A stretch of 64,000 nucleotides of DNA from Halovenus sp037080055. Its GTDB lineage: Archaea; Halobacteriota; Halobacteria; Halobacteriales; Haloarculaceae. Under the pieces are notes generated by a model. The model did no database searches. It was not told where the DNA came from and saw only the letters and a list, made by a program, of their open reading frames with translations. The translations under genes were made by a program, and so were the position numbers. The stretch spans positions 434,001 through 498,000 of the forward strand of contig NZ_JBAOJI010000002.1 in assembly GCF_037080055.1 (NCBI RefSeq), in the 5' to 3' direction. Numbering within the stretch: the first letter of the stretch is position 1; every line of letters begins with the position of its first letter. Shown here piece by piece: positions 22,597 through 32,028 of this stretch.

Positions 22597-23486
22597 GGCA
22601 GTTCGACGTCGATAGCTTCCTGTAGACTCGTCGCCTTGACCGTGTTGTACAGAAGCATCGCTCGGGTCATCGGACCGACACCGCCCGGCACGGGGGTGAT
22701 CGCACTCGCTTTCTCTTTGGCGCTCTCGAAGTCCACGTCACCGACGAGTTCGTACCCCTTCTCGGTGTCCGCGTCGACGCGGTTGATCCCGACATCGATC
22801 ACGACGACACCGTCGGAGAGCATCGACCCGTCGATAAACTCCGCGATGCCCGTCGCGGCGACGAGGATGTCCGCTCCGCGGGTCTTCTCGGCCAGGTCCT
22901 CGGTCCGGGAGTGACAGACTGTCGTCGTCGCGTTCCCGCCAGGGGCTTTCTGGATGAAGAGATTCGCCATCGGCTTGCCGACGATTCGCGACCGTCCGAC
23001 GACGACTGCGTCTTTCCCCTCGGTATCGACGCCCTCGGCCTCCAACAGTTTCTGGATGCCGTGTGGGGTACAGGGTTTGTATCGCGGATAGCCGGCGACG
23101 AGGCGGCCGACGTTCTCGGGGTGGAAGCCGTCGACGTCTTTCATCGGATCGATCCGTTCGAGTACCTCGCGGTAATCGACGTGCTCTGGCACGGGCGACT
23201 GGACGAGAATCCCGTCGACATCGTCGTCGGCGTTCAGGTCGTCGATGACGTCGAACAGTTCCGAGGCGGGTTCGTCGATATCGAGTTCGATATCGCGGGC
23301 GTTGATCCCGAGTTCCTCGCAGTCGTTCTGTTTCATCGAGACGTACGTCTCGCTCGCTGGATCCGGACTCATCAACACCGTCGCGAGAGTCGGCCGGTGG
23401 CCGCTGTCGGCCAGCGTGTCGACAGCCGACTGTAACTCCTCGCGGATGTCTGCGGCGATTGCCTCACCGTCGATTAGTTCGGTCAT
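22593..23486 (-). CDS. folD: FolD, methylene-THF dehydrogenase/cyclohydrolase
   Basis: A 297-residue bifunctional enzyme oxidising 5,10-methylene-tetrahydrofolate and hydrolysing the methenyl product to 10-formyl-THF in cytoplasmic one-carbon metabolism. I use ATG 23486 (MTELIDGEAIAADIREEL), since the 15 earlier residues are not family-like. The catalytic YVSMKQNDCEELGI (Tyr-x-x-x-Lys), ILVQSPVPEH, PCTPHGIQKLLE and VVVGRSRIVGKPMANLF Rossmann motifs are present. So are VIDVGINRVD and PVPGGVGPMTRAML near the C-terminus. Full length with all motifs. It pairs metabolically with glyA at 28-29 kb, which supplies methylene-THF. Confidence 0.97.
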   Translation of the reverse strand: MTELIDGEAIAADIREELQSAVDTLADSGHRPTLATVLMSPDPASETYVSMKQNDCEELGINARDIELDIDEPASELFDVIDDLNADDDVDGILVQSPVPEHVDYREVLERIDPMKDVDGFHPENVGRLVAGYPRYKPCTPHGIQKLLEAEGVDTEGKDAVVVGRSRIVGKPMANLFIQKAPGGNATTTVCHSRTEDLAEKTRGADILVAATGIAEFIDGSMLSDGVVVIDVGINRVDADTEKGYELVGDVDFESAKEKASAITPVPGGVGPMTRAMLLYNTVKATSLQEAIDVELP

Positions 23487-23627
23487 GTCGAATACAGGGC
23501 GGCCGCGAGTCTTGAACGTCCCGGATTCCATCTCGTGGTGATAATTACAACTTTATGTAGCTGCGGGGCATAGTGATATCCCAGTAACAAGGTTCACCAG
23601 CGGGTGAACGGAAGGGGTGTCCACCGA

Positions 23628-26600
23628 ATGCACGCATCGACGGAGGCGGCGACAGTTGTTTATGTTACAGCGACGCAACCGGAGGCCGAACTCGATCTGG
23701 ACACGACGACGGTTTCACTGCCGGCAGAACCCGACCAACTTCCCGAGCGACTCTCGGACGAAGTCTCGTGCGTTCTCATCGGAGCGGGTGTTCCCGACGA
23801 GCAGACGCTCGCGACGATTCGAGCGATCAGGCGTGCTCGCTCGACACTCCCGGTAATCGCCTTTTCCGGCGGGCGCGACAGCCAGTTCGCCGACCGTCTC
23901 TTTCAGGCCGGCGCGACGGATGTGCTCCAGTCGACGGGCGAGGAGACACCGACGACGCTGCTCCGACGACGGATCGAGGCGGCGACCGATGGCGAGGCTT
24001 TCGCCCAGCAGCGGCAGTCGTTGCTCGAACGGTACGAAACCTTGCTCGATACCGCCGGCGATGCGATCTATCAGGTCGATCTGGACGGCTACATGGTCGA
24101 AGCAAACGAGGCCTCCGCCGAACTGCTCGGCTACGACCGCGAGGAGATCATCGGGACACACATCTCCGAGTTCCTCGACGAGGAGTCGCTGCGGCGGGGC
24201 GAACAGCTCGGCCGCCAGCAACTGGCCGGCGAGGTCGAGGACGTGACGACGATCGACCTCCAGTTCGACCCCCGCGAGGGGCCGACGATTCCGTGCCGAG
24301 CGCGGATCTCTACGATCCGTGAGAACGACACCGTTGTTGGCTGGGTCGGCGTCTCCCGGGACGTTCGGGACCGCCGCGAGCGCGAGGCCGAACTCGAGCG
24401 CACGCGGGAACTGCTCACGAACGCCGAACGGCTCGGGGATGTCGGCGTCTGGGAGACCGATCCCGACGCGGACACGCTGTTCTGGTCCGACGGTGCGCGG
24501 CGGATCCGCGGCGCGAGCGAGGACCTCGAACCGACCCGGGAGAACGTCCTCGAATTCTATCACTCCGACGACCGCGAGCGCATCTCGGAACTCGTCAACA
24601 AGTGTGAGGAGACCGGCGAACCGTTCAGCACGGAGGCACGGGTCATCACCGCTGGCGGGGAGGAACGCTGGGTTCACCTGCAGGCAGAGGCCATCGACAC
24701 CGGCGGCGACTCCTACAACGTCCGCGGATACATTCAGGACATCACCGAACGGGTCGAGCGCGAACAGGCTCTGCAATCCGAACGTGATCTCATCGAGCAG
24801 ATTCTCGAAATCAGTCCCGTCGGCATCGTCTCGATTAACACCGACGGCCACATCGTCCGGGCCAACGAGCAGGCCTCGCGGATCTTCGGCGCACCCGAGC
24901 CCTCCCTCGAAGGCGCCCACTTCACCCGTGAAGAGATCCGCCTGTTCACGCCCGACGGAACGGAACTCGACCCCGAGGAGTATCCGATCACCCGGATTCT
25001 CGAAGACGGCGAGGAAGTACTCGACGAGCGGCTGGTCATCGAACGACCTGACGGCGAACGCCGGACCATCGCGCTGGACGGCGTCCCCCTCTGTGAAGAC
25101 GGCGAGGTCAGACAGGCGATTCTCACCTTCGACGACGTGACCGAAGACGTCGAGCGGGAGACGCGCCTGACCGAGCAGCGCAACGAACTCGCTCAACTCG
25201 ATCACATCAACCGGATCATCCGCGGCGTCGATCAGGCACTGCTCGGTGCCGAGAGTCGCGACGAGATCGTGGAGGCGGTCTGTGAACACCTCTCCTCCTC
25301 GAACCGGTATCGCTTCGCCATCGCCGTCGATCTGATCGACGGCCGGCTGGAGCCGGAGGCGTGGGCTGGCCCCGCCGACGAGTACGTCGAGACAATCACG
25401 CCGACCGACGCCGAAACTGTCGAGACCTGTCCGGCGACCAGCGCAATCGAGGATCGATCTGTCTATGCGATGCAACACATCGCCGATCCCGGCGAGTTCG
25501 GCGAGGCAGCGTGGCAAAAGGCCGCGCTCGAAAGCGGCGTTCGCTCGACCGTCGCGATTCCGATCGTCTACGAGGACCAATCCTACGGCGCGATCACCGT
25601 CTACGCGCCCTTCGAGAACGCCTTCACCGACCGGGAACTCGACGTTCTGGAGGAGCTCGGCGAGACGGTTGGCTACGCCATCGCTGCGGTCAAACGCCGC
25701 GAGCGCGAGGAAATTCTCACCTCGCTGTACGAGACGACACAGGATCTGCTCGCCGCCGAGACCGAACAGGAAGTCACGGACGCCGTCGTCGACGCCGCCA
25801 GCGAGGTGCTCGAACCGCCAGGGATCGGGATCTTCCTGTTCGACGACGACCGCAACATCCTCGCGCCCGCCTCGACGACCGACGAACTACTGAGTTACTA
25901 CGGCGAGGTGACGGAATTCGGGCCGGGCCAGCCCGACGCGACCACCTGGCAGGCCTACGCGACCGGCGAAACGCAGTTCTATCACGATATCCGGGAATCC
26001 GAGCACATCGCCTATCCGGAGACGGATGCCCGGAGTACGCTGTTGATCCCGCTTGGCGAACACGGCGTCTTTATCGTTTCCTCGCCGGAGCGGGGCGTCT
26101 TTGGCGAGGAGAAACGCCGGTTGATCGGCCTGCTCGCGACGACGACCGAGGCGGCGCTGGATCGGGTCGCGGGCCGGGCGGGCATCCGCGAACGTGACCG
26201 CGAACTGGCCGCTCGCGCCGAGCGGGTCGACCAACTCGAACACTCGCTTTCGTTGCTCCGCGGCACGGTCGGTCTGCTCGGTGAGGCGAGTACGCGGGCC
26301 GAACTCGAACGGCGGGCCTGCGAACAGATCGCTGGTGCCGACGGGACCGTCTTCGCGTGGATCGGTCGCGTCCCGCCGGACGACGCCGTCGTCGAACCGT
26401 CGACGTGGGCTGGCGATATCGACGGCTATCTCGATGCGGTCGCACTGGAGTTCGGCAACGGCGACCCGGCGGTGGTGGCGGCACGGACCGGCGATATCGT
26501 CACCGTCGAAGACGTGACCGACCGTCTCCAGGCCTACGACTGGGCGCGACAGGCCGCCGACCGGGGCGTCCAGTCGGCCGCCGCGGTGCCGCTGGTCCAC

Positions 26601-27404
26601 GGTGAGACGACTTACGGCGTCCTCGCGGTCTACGCCAGTGAACCGGGGGCCTTCGAGGAGCCAGTCCAGTCGGTGCTCGAACAGCTCGCACGCACCGTCG
26701 CTTATGCCATCAACGCCGTCGAGACGAGCCAAGGCGTGCTGGCCGAACAGCTCACCGAACTGGAACTGGCTATCGAGACGCCCGGCACTTTCCTGAACGC
26801 CGTCGCGACGGTTGCTGGCCAGCCGGTCACGTACCGCGAGATCACGCCTGAACCCGGCGGTAGCGCCCGCGTCCTCTTTGCGCTGGACGATCCGCCCGTC
26901 GAGGAGATCATGGCGCTTGAGACGGACTTCGTCACTGTCGAATCGCTGACCCACATCGAGCGCGGCGGCGAACAACTGTTCCGCGCGACGCTGTCCGGCC
27001 AGACTGTCGCCGCGACACTGCTCGACTGTGGTGCGATCCCCAGAAACGTCGTCGCCGAGGCCGGCGAGACCCGCGCGCTCGTTCGCCTCTCCCGTGAAAT
27101 CGACGTGCGGGTGTTTCTCGACCGCGTCCGCCAGCAGTACCCCGAAACTGAACTGCTCTCCCGGAAGGATGTCGAGCGCACGCAGGCCGAGGGGGCCGCG
27201 ATGGCGACTGCGCTGGAGGAACGACTCACCGACCGCCAGCGCGAGGTGCTGCTGACGGCCTACGAGAGTGGCTTTTTCGAGTCACCGCGGGAGACGACCG
27301 GCGAGCAACTCGCCGACCTGCTGGATCTCTCCCAGCCGACCGTCACTCACCACCTGCGAGAGGCACAGCGAAGGCTCTACGCAGCGATGCTCGACGAAGA
27401 CTGA
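23628..27404 (+). CDS. Giant PAS/GAF Bat-like transcription regulator
   Basis: A 1258-residue signalling regulator. I start at ATG 23628 (MHASTEAATVVYV). Residues ~1-125 resemble a receiver-like domain without clear phospho-acceptor residues (the fold ends VLQSTGEETPTTLLRRRI). Three PAS domains follow: ~140-255 (LLDTAGDAIYQVDLDGYMVEAN), ~265-380 (VGVWETDPDADTLFW) and ~390-510 (ILEISPVGIVSINTDGHIVRAN). Next come three GAF domains (~525-690, ~700-850, ~870-1020), of which the first and third share an AVP/AIPIVYEDQ-like core. The Bat-associated domain occupies ~1035-1190. The C-terminal HTH_10 is LTDRQREVLLTAYESGFFESPR ... LSQPTVTHHLREAQRR. It is soluble, probably integrating several signals into direct DNA binding, like the bacterio-opsin activator. 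Targets unknown. Confidence 0.92.
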   Translation: MHASTEAATVVYVTATQPEAELDLDTTTVSLPAEPDQLPERLSDEVSCVLIGAGVPDEQTLATIRAIRRARSTLPVIAFSGGRDSQFADRLFQAGATDVLQSTGEETPTTLLRRRIEAATDGEAFAQQRQSLLERYETLLDTAGDAIYQVDLDGYMVEANEASAELLGYDREEIIGTHISEFLDEESLRRGEQLGRQQLAGEVEDVTTIDLQFDPREGPTIPCRARISTIRENDTVVGWVGVSRDVRDRREREAELERTRELLTNAERLGDVGVWETDPDADTLFWSDGARRIRGASEDLEPTRENVLEFYHSDDRERISELVNKCEETGEPFSTEARVITAGGEERWVHLQAEAIDTGGDSYNVRGYIQDITERVEREQALQSERDLIEQILEISPVGIVSINTDGHIVRANEQASRIFGAPEPSLEGAHFTREEIRLFTPDGTELDPEEYPITRILEDGEEVLDERLVIERPDGERRTIALDGVPLCEDGEVRQAILTFDDVTEDVERETRLTEQRNELAQLDHINRIIRGVDQALLGAESRDEIVEAVCEHLSSSNRYRFAIAVDLIDGRLEPEAWAGPADEYVETITPTDAETVETCPATSAIEDRSVYAMQHIADPGEFGEAAWQKAALESGVRSTVAIPIVYEDQSYGAITVYAPFENAFTDRELDVLEELGETVGYAIAAVKRREREEILTSLYETTQDLLAAETEQEVTDAVVDAASEVLEPPGIGIFLFDDDRNILAPASTTDELLSYYGEVTEFGPGQPDATTWQAYATGETQFYHDIRESEHIAYPETDARSTLLIPLGEHGVFIVSSPERGVFGEEKRRLIGLLATTTEAALDRVAGRAGIRERDRELAARAERVDQLEHSLSLLRGTVGLLGEASTRAELERRACEQIAGADGTVFAWIGRVPPDDAVVEPSTWAGDIDGYLDAVALEFGNGDPAVVAARTGDIVTVEDVTDRLQAYDWARQAADRGVQSAAAVPLVHGETTYGVLAVYASEPGAFEEPVQSVLEQLARTVAYAINAVETSQGVLAEQLTELELAIETPGTFLNAVATVAGQPVTYREITPEPGGSARVLFALDDPPVEEIMALETDFVTVESLTHIERGGEQLFRATLSGQTVAATLLDCGAIPRNVVAEAGETRALVRLSREIDVRVFLDRVRQQYPETELLSRKDVERTQAEGAAMATALEERLTDRQREVLLTAYESGFFESPRETTGEQLADLLDLSQPTVTHHLREAQRRLYAAMLDED

Positions 27405-27922
27405 GCCGGTGTGCCTGACGCGGCTGATCCGCCCTTTCTAGATGTTTAGCCCCCTTCGGCGACTGGCTCTTACATCTTAGCGAACATTTCTATAGTTGAT
27501 ACCCGCATACGATATGATGGCGGTGGTGGTGACGGCCGATCAGTATCCAACCCCCCGGATCACGGCCAAACCAACTCAGAGGTGCACACCGGCTCCCGTG
27601 TGGCGGGTCAACTCATGTGGACATCCCCCCCTTCCCCCCACACTCTTTCCGCCTGCGGGAGCTGTCCGGCGCGGGCATCACTCCCCCCCGGTGCCTGCCC
27701 GGAACAGTATCACCTTGCCCCACCGTTAACGGATCCCCACCCCCCTCTCTTTCCCCCTCTTAATTTCCCCCTTTCCCCCACTTTCACTGACTCCAGAGAG
27801 CCACCGCCCGGTGTGGGCGTCCGACTGTCTCCGAGGCCACGTTGCTGAACGAGAAACCTGTCTGGCGTATTTATTCCTCAGTTGTACGTGTCTGCAAACA
27901 CAGAGCACTGATCGAGATCATC
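27405..27922. other. Intergenic region with C-rich polypyrimidine tracts
   Basis: About 520 bp with no convincing gene. From ~27615 to ~27785 it contains many C-runs of 5-7 (CCCCCCC, CCCCCC, CCCCCCC, repeated CCCCCT/TTTCCCCC). The minus strand is correspondingly G-run-rich and could form G-quadruplexes. Frames crossing it give Pro/His-rich low-complexity products that I do not believe. A TATA-like GTATTTATTCC (~27863-27873) near its end serves the small gene at 27923. Confidence 0.6.
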
Positions 27923-28144
27923 ATGTCTGCCACAGCCGTGATCGTTCGCCTGCGTCAGGCTGCCGTCGGCCTGTATCTCTGCTGGCTCGTAGCGGTCGTT
28001 CTCTCGATGCTCGGCCGGTTTACTCCGTTTCCGACGCTCAGGCCGGCACGGCTGGGAATGATCGTCGGTACCGCCATCTTCGCCGTGATCGGCGCGGGAA
28101 TGGTGCTCCGGGACCTCGGCGACCGTTTCAAAAAGGGACCGTGA
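27923..28144 (+). CDS. Small two-span membrane protein
   Basis: A 73-residue protein starting at ATG 27923 (MSATAVIVRLRQ). Two hydrophobic spans are clear: AVGLYLCWLVAVVLSMLG (~15-32) and LGMIVGTAIFAVIGAGMVL (~45-63), followed by a short basic tail. The longer in-frame start adds residues from the promoter region and is rejected, because a TATA box lies ~50 bp upstream of 27923. It ends 1 bp before the stop of convergent glyA. Function unknown. Confidence 0.72.
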   Translation: MSATAVIVRLRQAAVGLYLCWLVAVVLSMLGRFTPFPTLRPARLGMIVGTAIFAVIGAGMVLRDLGDRFKKGP

Positions 28145-28145
28145 A

Positions 28146-29393
28146 TCAGTCGTACAGCGTGAACTCGTCGGTGAGTTCGTCGACGCGGTCGCTGACCTCA
28201 CTCTTGACATCCTCGTCGTCGTAGTCGTCGACGACGCGGGCGATCAGATCCGCGACCTCGCGGCAGGCTTCTTCGTCGAAGCCACGGGTCGTGAGCGCGG
28301 GCGTGCCCGCACGGATGCCCGAGGGATTGAATGCAGAGCGCGTCTCGCCCGGCACCGTGTTCGCGTTCAGGACGATACCGACTTCTTCGAGGGCCTCTTC
28401 GGCCTCTTTTCCTGTGGTATCGGGGTGGGAGTCACGCAGATCCACCAGGACGAGGTGGTTGTCCGTGCCGCCGGAGACCAGCGAGAAGCCGTGTTCCTGC
28501 AGTTGGTCGCCCAGCGCTTTCGCGTTGTCGACGACCTGTTCGGCGTACTCCTGGAACTCGGGTTCGAGTGCCTCCTTGAAGCCGACGGCCTTGCCGGCGA
28601 CGTTGTGCATCAGCGGGCCGCCCTGTCCGCCGGGGAACACCGCGGGGTCGATGTCGTCGGCGAATTCCTCGGTGGTCATGATGATGCCACCGCGGCCCGA
28701 GCGGATCGTCTTGTGCGTGCTGCCGGTGACGAAGTCGGCGACGCCCACTGGTGAGGAGTGGACGCCCGCCGCCACGAGCCCGGTCGTGTGAGCGATGTCG
28801 GCGAGGTGGTAGGCGTCGACGTTGTCGGCGACGCGCTGGATCTCCTCGAACTCGATATCTCGCGGGTATGCGGAGTAGCCCGAGACGATGATGTCGGGAT
28901 CGAACTCCTCGGCAGTCTCCTCCAGTCCCTCGTAGTCGATGTAGCCCGTCTCGGCGTCGACCTGGTACTGTTCGACTTCGTAGGTCTGGCCGGTGAAATT
29001 CGCCGGATGACCGTGTGAAAGGTGACCGCCGTGTTCGAGTTCCATCGAGAGAATCTTGTCGCCAGGGTCGAGGACGGCGAGATAGACGCCCATGTTCGCC
29101 TGCGTCCCCGAATGCGGCTGGACGTTGACGTGCTCTGCGCCCCACAGTTCCTTGGCGCGTTCGATGGCCAACTCTTCGACGGTGTCGGCGTGCTCACAGC
29201 CCGCGTAGTAGCGTTCGCCCGGATAGCCCTCGGCGTACTTGTTGGTGAGTTCCGAACTCTGGGCCTCCATCACCGCCTCGCTGACGTGATTCTCGCTCGC
29301 GATCATCGCCAGCGTGTCGTTCTGGCGCTCGCGCTCTGCGGTCAGTGCATCGGCAACGGCCGGGTCCACGTCCCGTACCGTATCGTAGCTCAT
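28146..29393 (-). CDS. glyA: Serine hydroxymethyltransferase
   Basis: A 415-residue PLP enzyme that converts serine and folate carrier to glycine and the methylene form, feeding one-carbon units to FolD. The order of motifs is normal: IASENHVSEAVMEAQ (~31-45), LTNKYAEGYPGERYYAGCEH (~49-68), VNVQPHSGTQANMGVYLAVL (~93-112) and HLADIAHTTGLVAAGVH. VTGSTHKTIRSGRGG carries the PLP-binding Lys (~225). The C-terminal segment has GTPALTTRGFDEE. Full length, no anomalies. A single gene with its start facing a lipoprotein gene across ~115 bp. Confidence 0.98.
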   Translation of the reverse strand: MSYDTVRDVDPAVADALTAERERQNDTLAMIASENHVSEAVMEAQSSELTNKYAEGYPGERYYAGCEHADTVEELAIERAKELWGAEHVNVQPHSGTQANMGVYLAVLDPGDKILSMELEHGGHLSHGHPANFTGQTYEVEQYQVDAETGYIDYEGLEETAEEFDPDIIVSGYSAYPRDIEFEEIQRVADNVDAYHLADIAHTTGLVAAGVHSSPVGVADFVTGSTHKTIRSGRGGIIMTTEEFADDIDPAVFPGGQGGPLMHNVAGKAVGFKEALEPEFQEYAEQVVDNAKALGDQLQEHGFSLVSGGTDNHLVLVDLRDSHPDTTGKEAEEALEEVGIVLNANTVPGETRSAFNPSGIRAGTPALTTRGFDEEACREVADLIARVVDDYDDEDVKSEVSDRVDELTDEFTLYD

Positions 29394-29508
29394 ACGTCTA
29401 GTCAGGAACCGGAGGGTAATAATCTACCTTTTCCGCGGGGGTGTGGTATCTAGGTACATACGTATACAGGCCACAAGACATACCCCTCGGAACTCCTCAG
29501 CCTGTTGC

Positions 29509-30069
29509 GTGAGGAAGAAACTGCTCGTCCTCGGCGTTGTCGCCCTGATCGCCCTCGCTGGCTGTTCCGGCCTTGGCGGCGACCAACCCGACGTGGAAGA
29601 GAACAGTGACGATCAACCCGAAGAGAGCGACGAACCCGATCCCTCCTCGACTGCTGACGAAGGCGTCGATACCGATAACAGCACGACTGCCGCCGAGAAC
29701 GTCTCCTACGCGGTCGGAATCGAAGTCAACGAGTCGGTCGCGGGTCAGGAACTCGACGCAATCGGCGCGACCTATCCCCGCGAGAACTTCACCGTCGAAG
29801 CGGCCCAGCACGACGAGATTCTCCTCGGTATCGACACCGACGACGACGGGGAAATCGACCGCGGCTTCGAGGAAGGCGTGGTCAGCGGCGTCAACAACAA
29901 CGCCTACTCCTTCGACGTGACGATGGATGCCAACTACACCCTCCAGACCGGCGACGTGGTCATGATCGAATATCCCGACGTGAACAACCCGGACGAACCC
30001 GGCGAGTACACCGTCGAAACGCGATTGAACGATCAGCAGATGGCTGATGCCACTGTGCTGATCGAGTAG
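29509..30069 (+). CDS. Secreted lipoprotein
   Basis: A 186-residue protein starting at GTG 29509 (VRKKLLVLGVVALIALAGCSG). The start gives a textbook lipoprotein signal: basic n-region, hydrophobic core and lipobox LAGC with Cys at ~17. A Gly/Asp/Glu/Pro/Thr-rich linker (~20-65) is followed by a beta-rich domain (~68-186) containing NESVAGQELDAIGATYP, ILLGIDTDDDGEIDRGFEEGVV and YTLQTGDVVMIEYPDVNNP. The DTDDDGEIDRG loop resembles a calcium-binding EF-like motif. It is likely lipid-anchored on the cell surface. Ligand or partner unknown. The 3' end is convergent with serS. Confidence 0.82.
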   Translation: MRKKLLVLGVVALIALAGCSGLGGDQPDVEENSDDQPEESDEPDPSSTADEGVDTDNSTTAAENVSYAVGIEVNESVAGQELDAIGATYPRENFTVEAAQHDEILLGIDTDDDGEIDRGFEEGVVSGVNNNAYSFDVTMDANYTLQTGDVVMIEYPDVNNPDEPGEYTVETRLNDQQMADATVLIE

Positions 30070-30101
30070 TAAAAATCGGTCCCCGACCGACAGGCAGTCC
30101 G

Positions 30102-31484
30102 TTACTCCTTTTCTCCTGCACCGACAGCGGCCTCGCCGACTGGATCGTGGCCTTCGATGACCTCCTGGCCGCCCATATACGGCTGCAATGGCTCGGGAAT
30201 CGTCACAGTGCCGTCGTCGTTCTGGTAGTATTCGAGTAGCGCGACCATCACGCGGGGCAGGGCCAGTCCCGACGCGTTCAGGGTGTGCAGATACTCCGCC
30301 GACTCGTGTCGCTCCGGTCGGTAGCGCAGGCCGATGCGGCGGGCCTGGAACTCCTCGAAATTCGAGGCACTTGAGACTTCCAGCCAGCGGCCGCCGCGGT
30401 CGGGGCCGTGGTCCATGTCGTCGGCCGGGGCCCACACCTCGATATCGTAGGTGCGCGCAGAGGCGAAGGTCAGATCGCCGCCACAGAGCAGGACGACGCG
30501 GTAGGGTAGTCCGAGTCGTTTCAGCACTTCCTCGGCCTCGGTGACAAGGTCGTCCAGTCGCTCGTCGCTCTCTTCCGGTTCGACGAAGTTGACGAGTTCG
30601 ACCTTGTTGAACTGGTGGACGCGAGCCAGTCCGCGCGTCTCGGTACCGTGTTCGCCGGCTTCCCGGCGGAAGTTCGGCGTGTAGGCCTGGTGTTTGATCG
30701 GCAGGTCGTCGGCCATCATGATCTCGTCGCGGTACATGTTGGTGACCGGCACCTCCGCGGTCGGACAGAGCCAGAGGTCGTCGTCGTCGTACTCGGCCTC
30801 GTTGCGGTCGCCGATCCGGTAGGCGTCCTCCGAGAACTTGGGGAGTTGGCTCGTCCCGGTCATCGACTCGCTGCTGACCGGAATCGGCGGGAACACTTCC
30901 TGGTAGCCCTGCTCGCGGTGGATGTCGCGCATGAACTGGATCAGCGCGTGTTCGAGACGGGCGGCATCGCCTTTCAGGAAATAGAACCCACCGCCGCTGA
31001 CCTTCGCGCCGCGCTCGAAGTCCAGAATGTTCAGATCCTCACCCAGATCGTAGTGCGGGCTGACCTCTTCCGGTAGTTCCCGTAACTCGTCGAAGCCGTG
31101 TCGACGGACTTCCTCGTTGTCGCTCTCGTCCTCGCCCGGCGGGACATCGTCCTGCGGGACGTTCGGGAGTTCGAGCAGGCGCTGATCGAGTTCGTCTTTC
31201 AGTTCGGCGGCCTCGTCTTCGATCTCTTCGAGTTCGTCTTTCAGTTCCTGTGAGCGCTCGATGGCCTCCTGGGCCTCTTCCTCTTTGCCCTCCTGTTTGA
31301 GTTCGCCGATGGTGCTACTGACCTGGTTGCGTTCGTGACGCAGGTCGTCACCGCGGGATTTCAGTTCCCGCCAGCGCTCGTCGATATCCAGAATCTCGTC
31401 CAGTTCCGTCTCGTCGTCGCCCCGCAGTCTGAGACCCTCTCGGACTTCCTCGGGGTTCTCGCGGACGAACTGCCTGCTTAACAT
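30102..31484 (-). CDS. serS: Seryl-tRNA synthetase
   Basis: A 460-residue class II synthetase charging tRNA-Ser. The start at ATG 31484 (MLSRQFVRENPEEVREGL) is the canonical N-terminus, so the in-frame codon at 31511 is rejected. Residues ~1-110 form the long antiparallel coiled-coil arm that contacts the tRNA. The catalytic domain contains PIPVSSESMTGTSQLPKF (~215-232), motif 2 TPNFRREAGEHGTETRGLARVHQFNKVE and VVLLCGGDLTFASARTYD. Motif 3 is LALPRVMVALLEYYQND followed by IPEPLQPYMGG. It is the usual bacterial/haloarchaeal SerRS type rather than the methanogen type. Confidence 0.98.
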   Translation of the reverse strand: MLSRQFVRENPEEVREGLRLRGDDETELDEILDIDERWRELKSRGDDLRHERNQVSSTIGELKQEGKEEEAQEAIERSQELKDELEEIEDEAAELKDELDQRLLELPNVPQDDVPPGEDESDNEEVRRHGFDELRELPEEVSPHYDLGEDLNILDFERGAKVSGGGFYFLKGDAARLEHALIQFMRDIHREQGYQEVFPPIPVSSESMTGTSQLPKFSEDAYRIGDRNEAEYDDDDLWLCPTAEVPVTNMYRDEIMMADDLPIKHQAYTPNFRREAGEHGTETRGLARVHQFNKVELVNFVEPEESDERLDDLVTEAEEVLKRLGLPYRVVLLCGGDLTFASARTYDIEVWAPADDMDHGPDRGGRWLEVSSASNFEEFQARRIGLRYRPERHESAEYLHTLNASGLALPRVMVALLEYYQNDDGTVTIPEPLQPYMGGQEVIEGHDPVGEAAVGAGEKE

Positions 31485-31687
31485 ATCTGTTCGTTTGCCG
31501 CGACGTTGCAAAACCGTTACCGTTCGCCGCCAGCGTTCGCTCCCCCTGGACCCCGACGGATCTATATAGTACTTCTAGGTGGACAATAGTTTTATTTTGC
31601 GTGCTCGAAGTTCACACACATTCAATCTGTCCCGGTCTATCATCCCAAATAACTCTTTTATGCCTACATCTCTAAGGATTAACTACA

Positions 31688-32023
31688 ATGAGAGTAAGCA
31701 ATTACGAACTGACTGACTCGGTCGCAGGCTTCGAGGAAGGCGACGTACTGGACGTGACGGCACGGTTCGGTGACTGGCACACCTACAGCCTGAAACTGGA
31801 ACTGTCGCCGTCCTCGCCCGCCTCGCGGACCGTCGTCGTGACTGAGAGCGAGGCCGGCTTCAGCGAACGAGAGATTCTCGACGAGACGGCTCGGATCGGC
31901 GACTGGCACGAGTACGATCTGAAATTCGATCCAGAGGAACGGACGGAGTCTGACTCCGGCCGAGTCGTCCTCTCGATGGACGAATTCGAAGCAGTCGCAG
32001 AACCGGCCGACGCGAGCGCCTGA
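31688..32023 (+). CDS. Unknown protein with an internal tandem duplication
   Basis: A 111-residue cytoplasmic protein made of two copies of a ~43-residue unit. Residues ~13-37 (AGFEEGDVLDVTARFGDWH...) and ~56-80 (AGFSEREILDETARIGDWH...) align over 25 positions with most residues conserved, including GDWH. Each copy continues into a strand-rich segment. I know no family. A TATA-like CTTTTATGCC (31652-31661) lies ~30 bp upstream of the ATG. It is convergent with the next gene by 5 bp. Confidence 0.8.
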   Translation: MRVSNYELTDSVAGFEEGDVLDVTARFGDWHTYSLKLELSPSSPASRTVVVTESEAGFSEREILDETARIGDWHEYDLKFDPEERTESDSGRVVLSMDEFEAVAEPADASA

Positions 32024-32028
32024 GCCCC

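Noticed and set aside
23715..25580. Long minus-strand frame antisense to the giant Bat-like regulator
   Set aside because: Composition-driven shadow; the plus-strand protein has clear PAS, GAF and HTH motifs.
27496..27729. 77-codon plus-strand frame through the C-rich tract
   Set aside because: The product is Pro/His-rich low complexity with no fold-like pattern, and it exists because C-runs lack stops.
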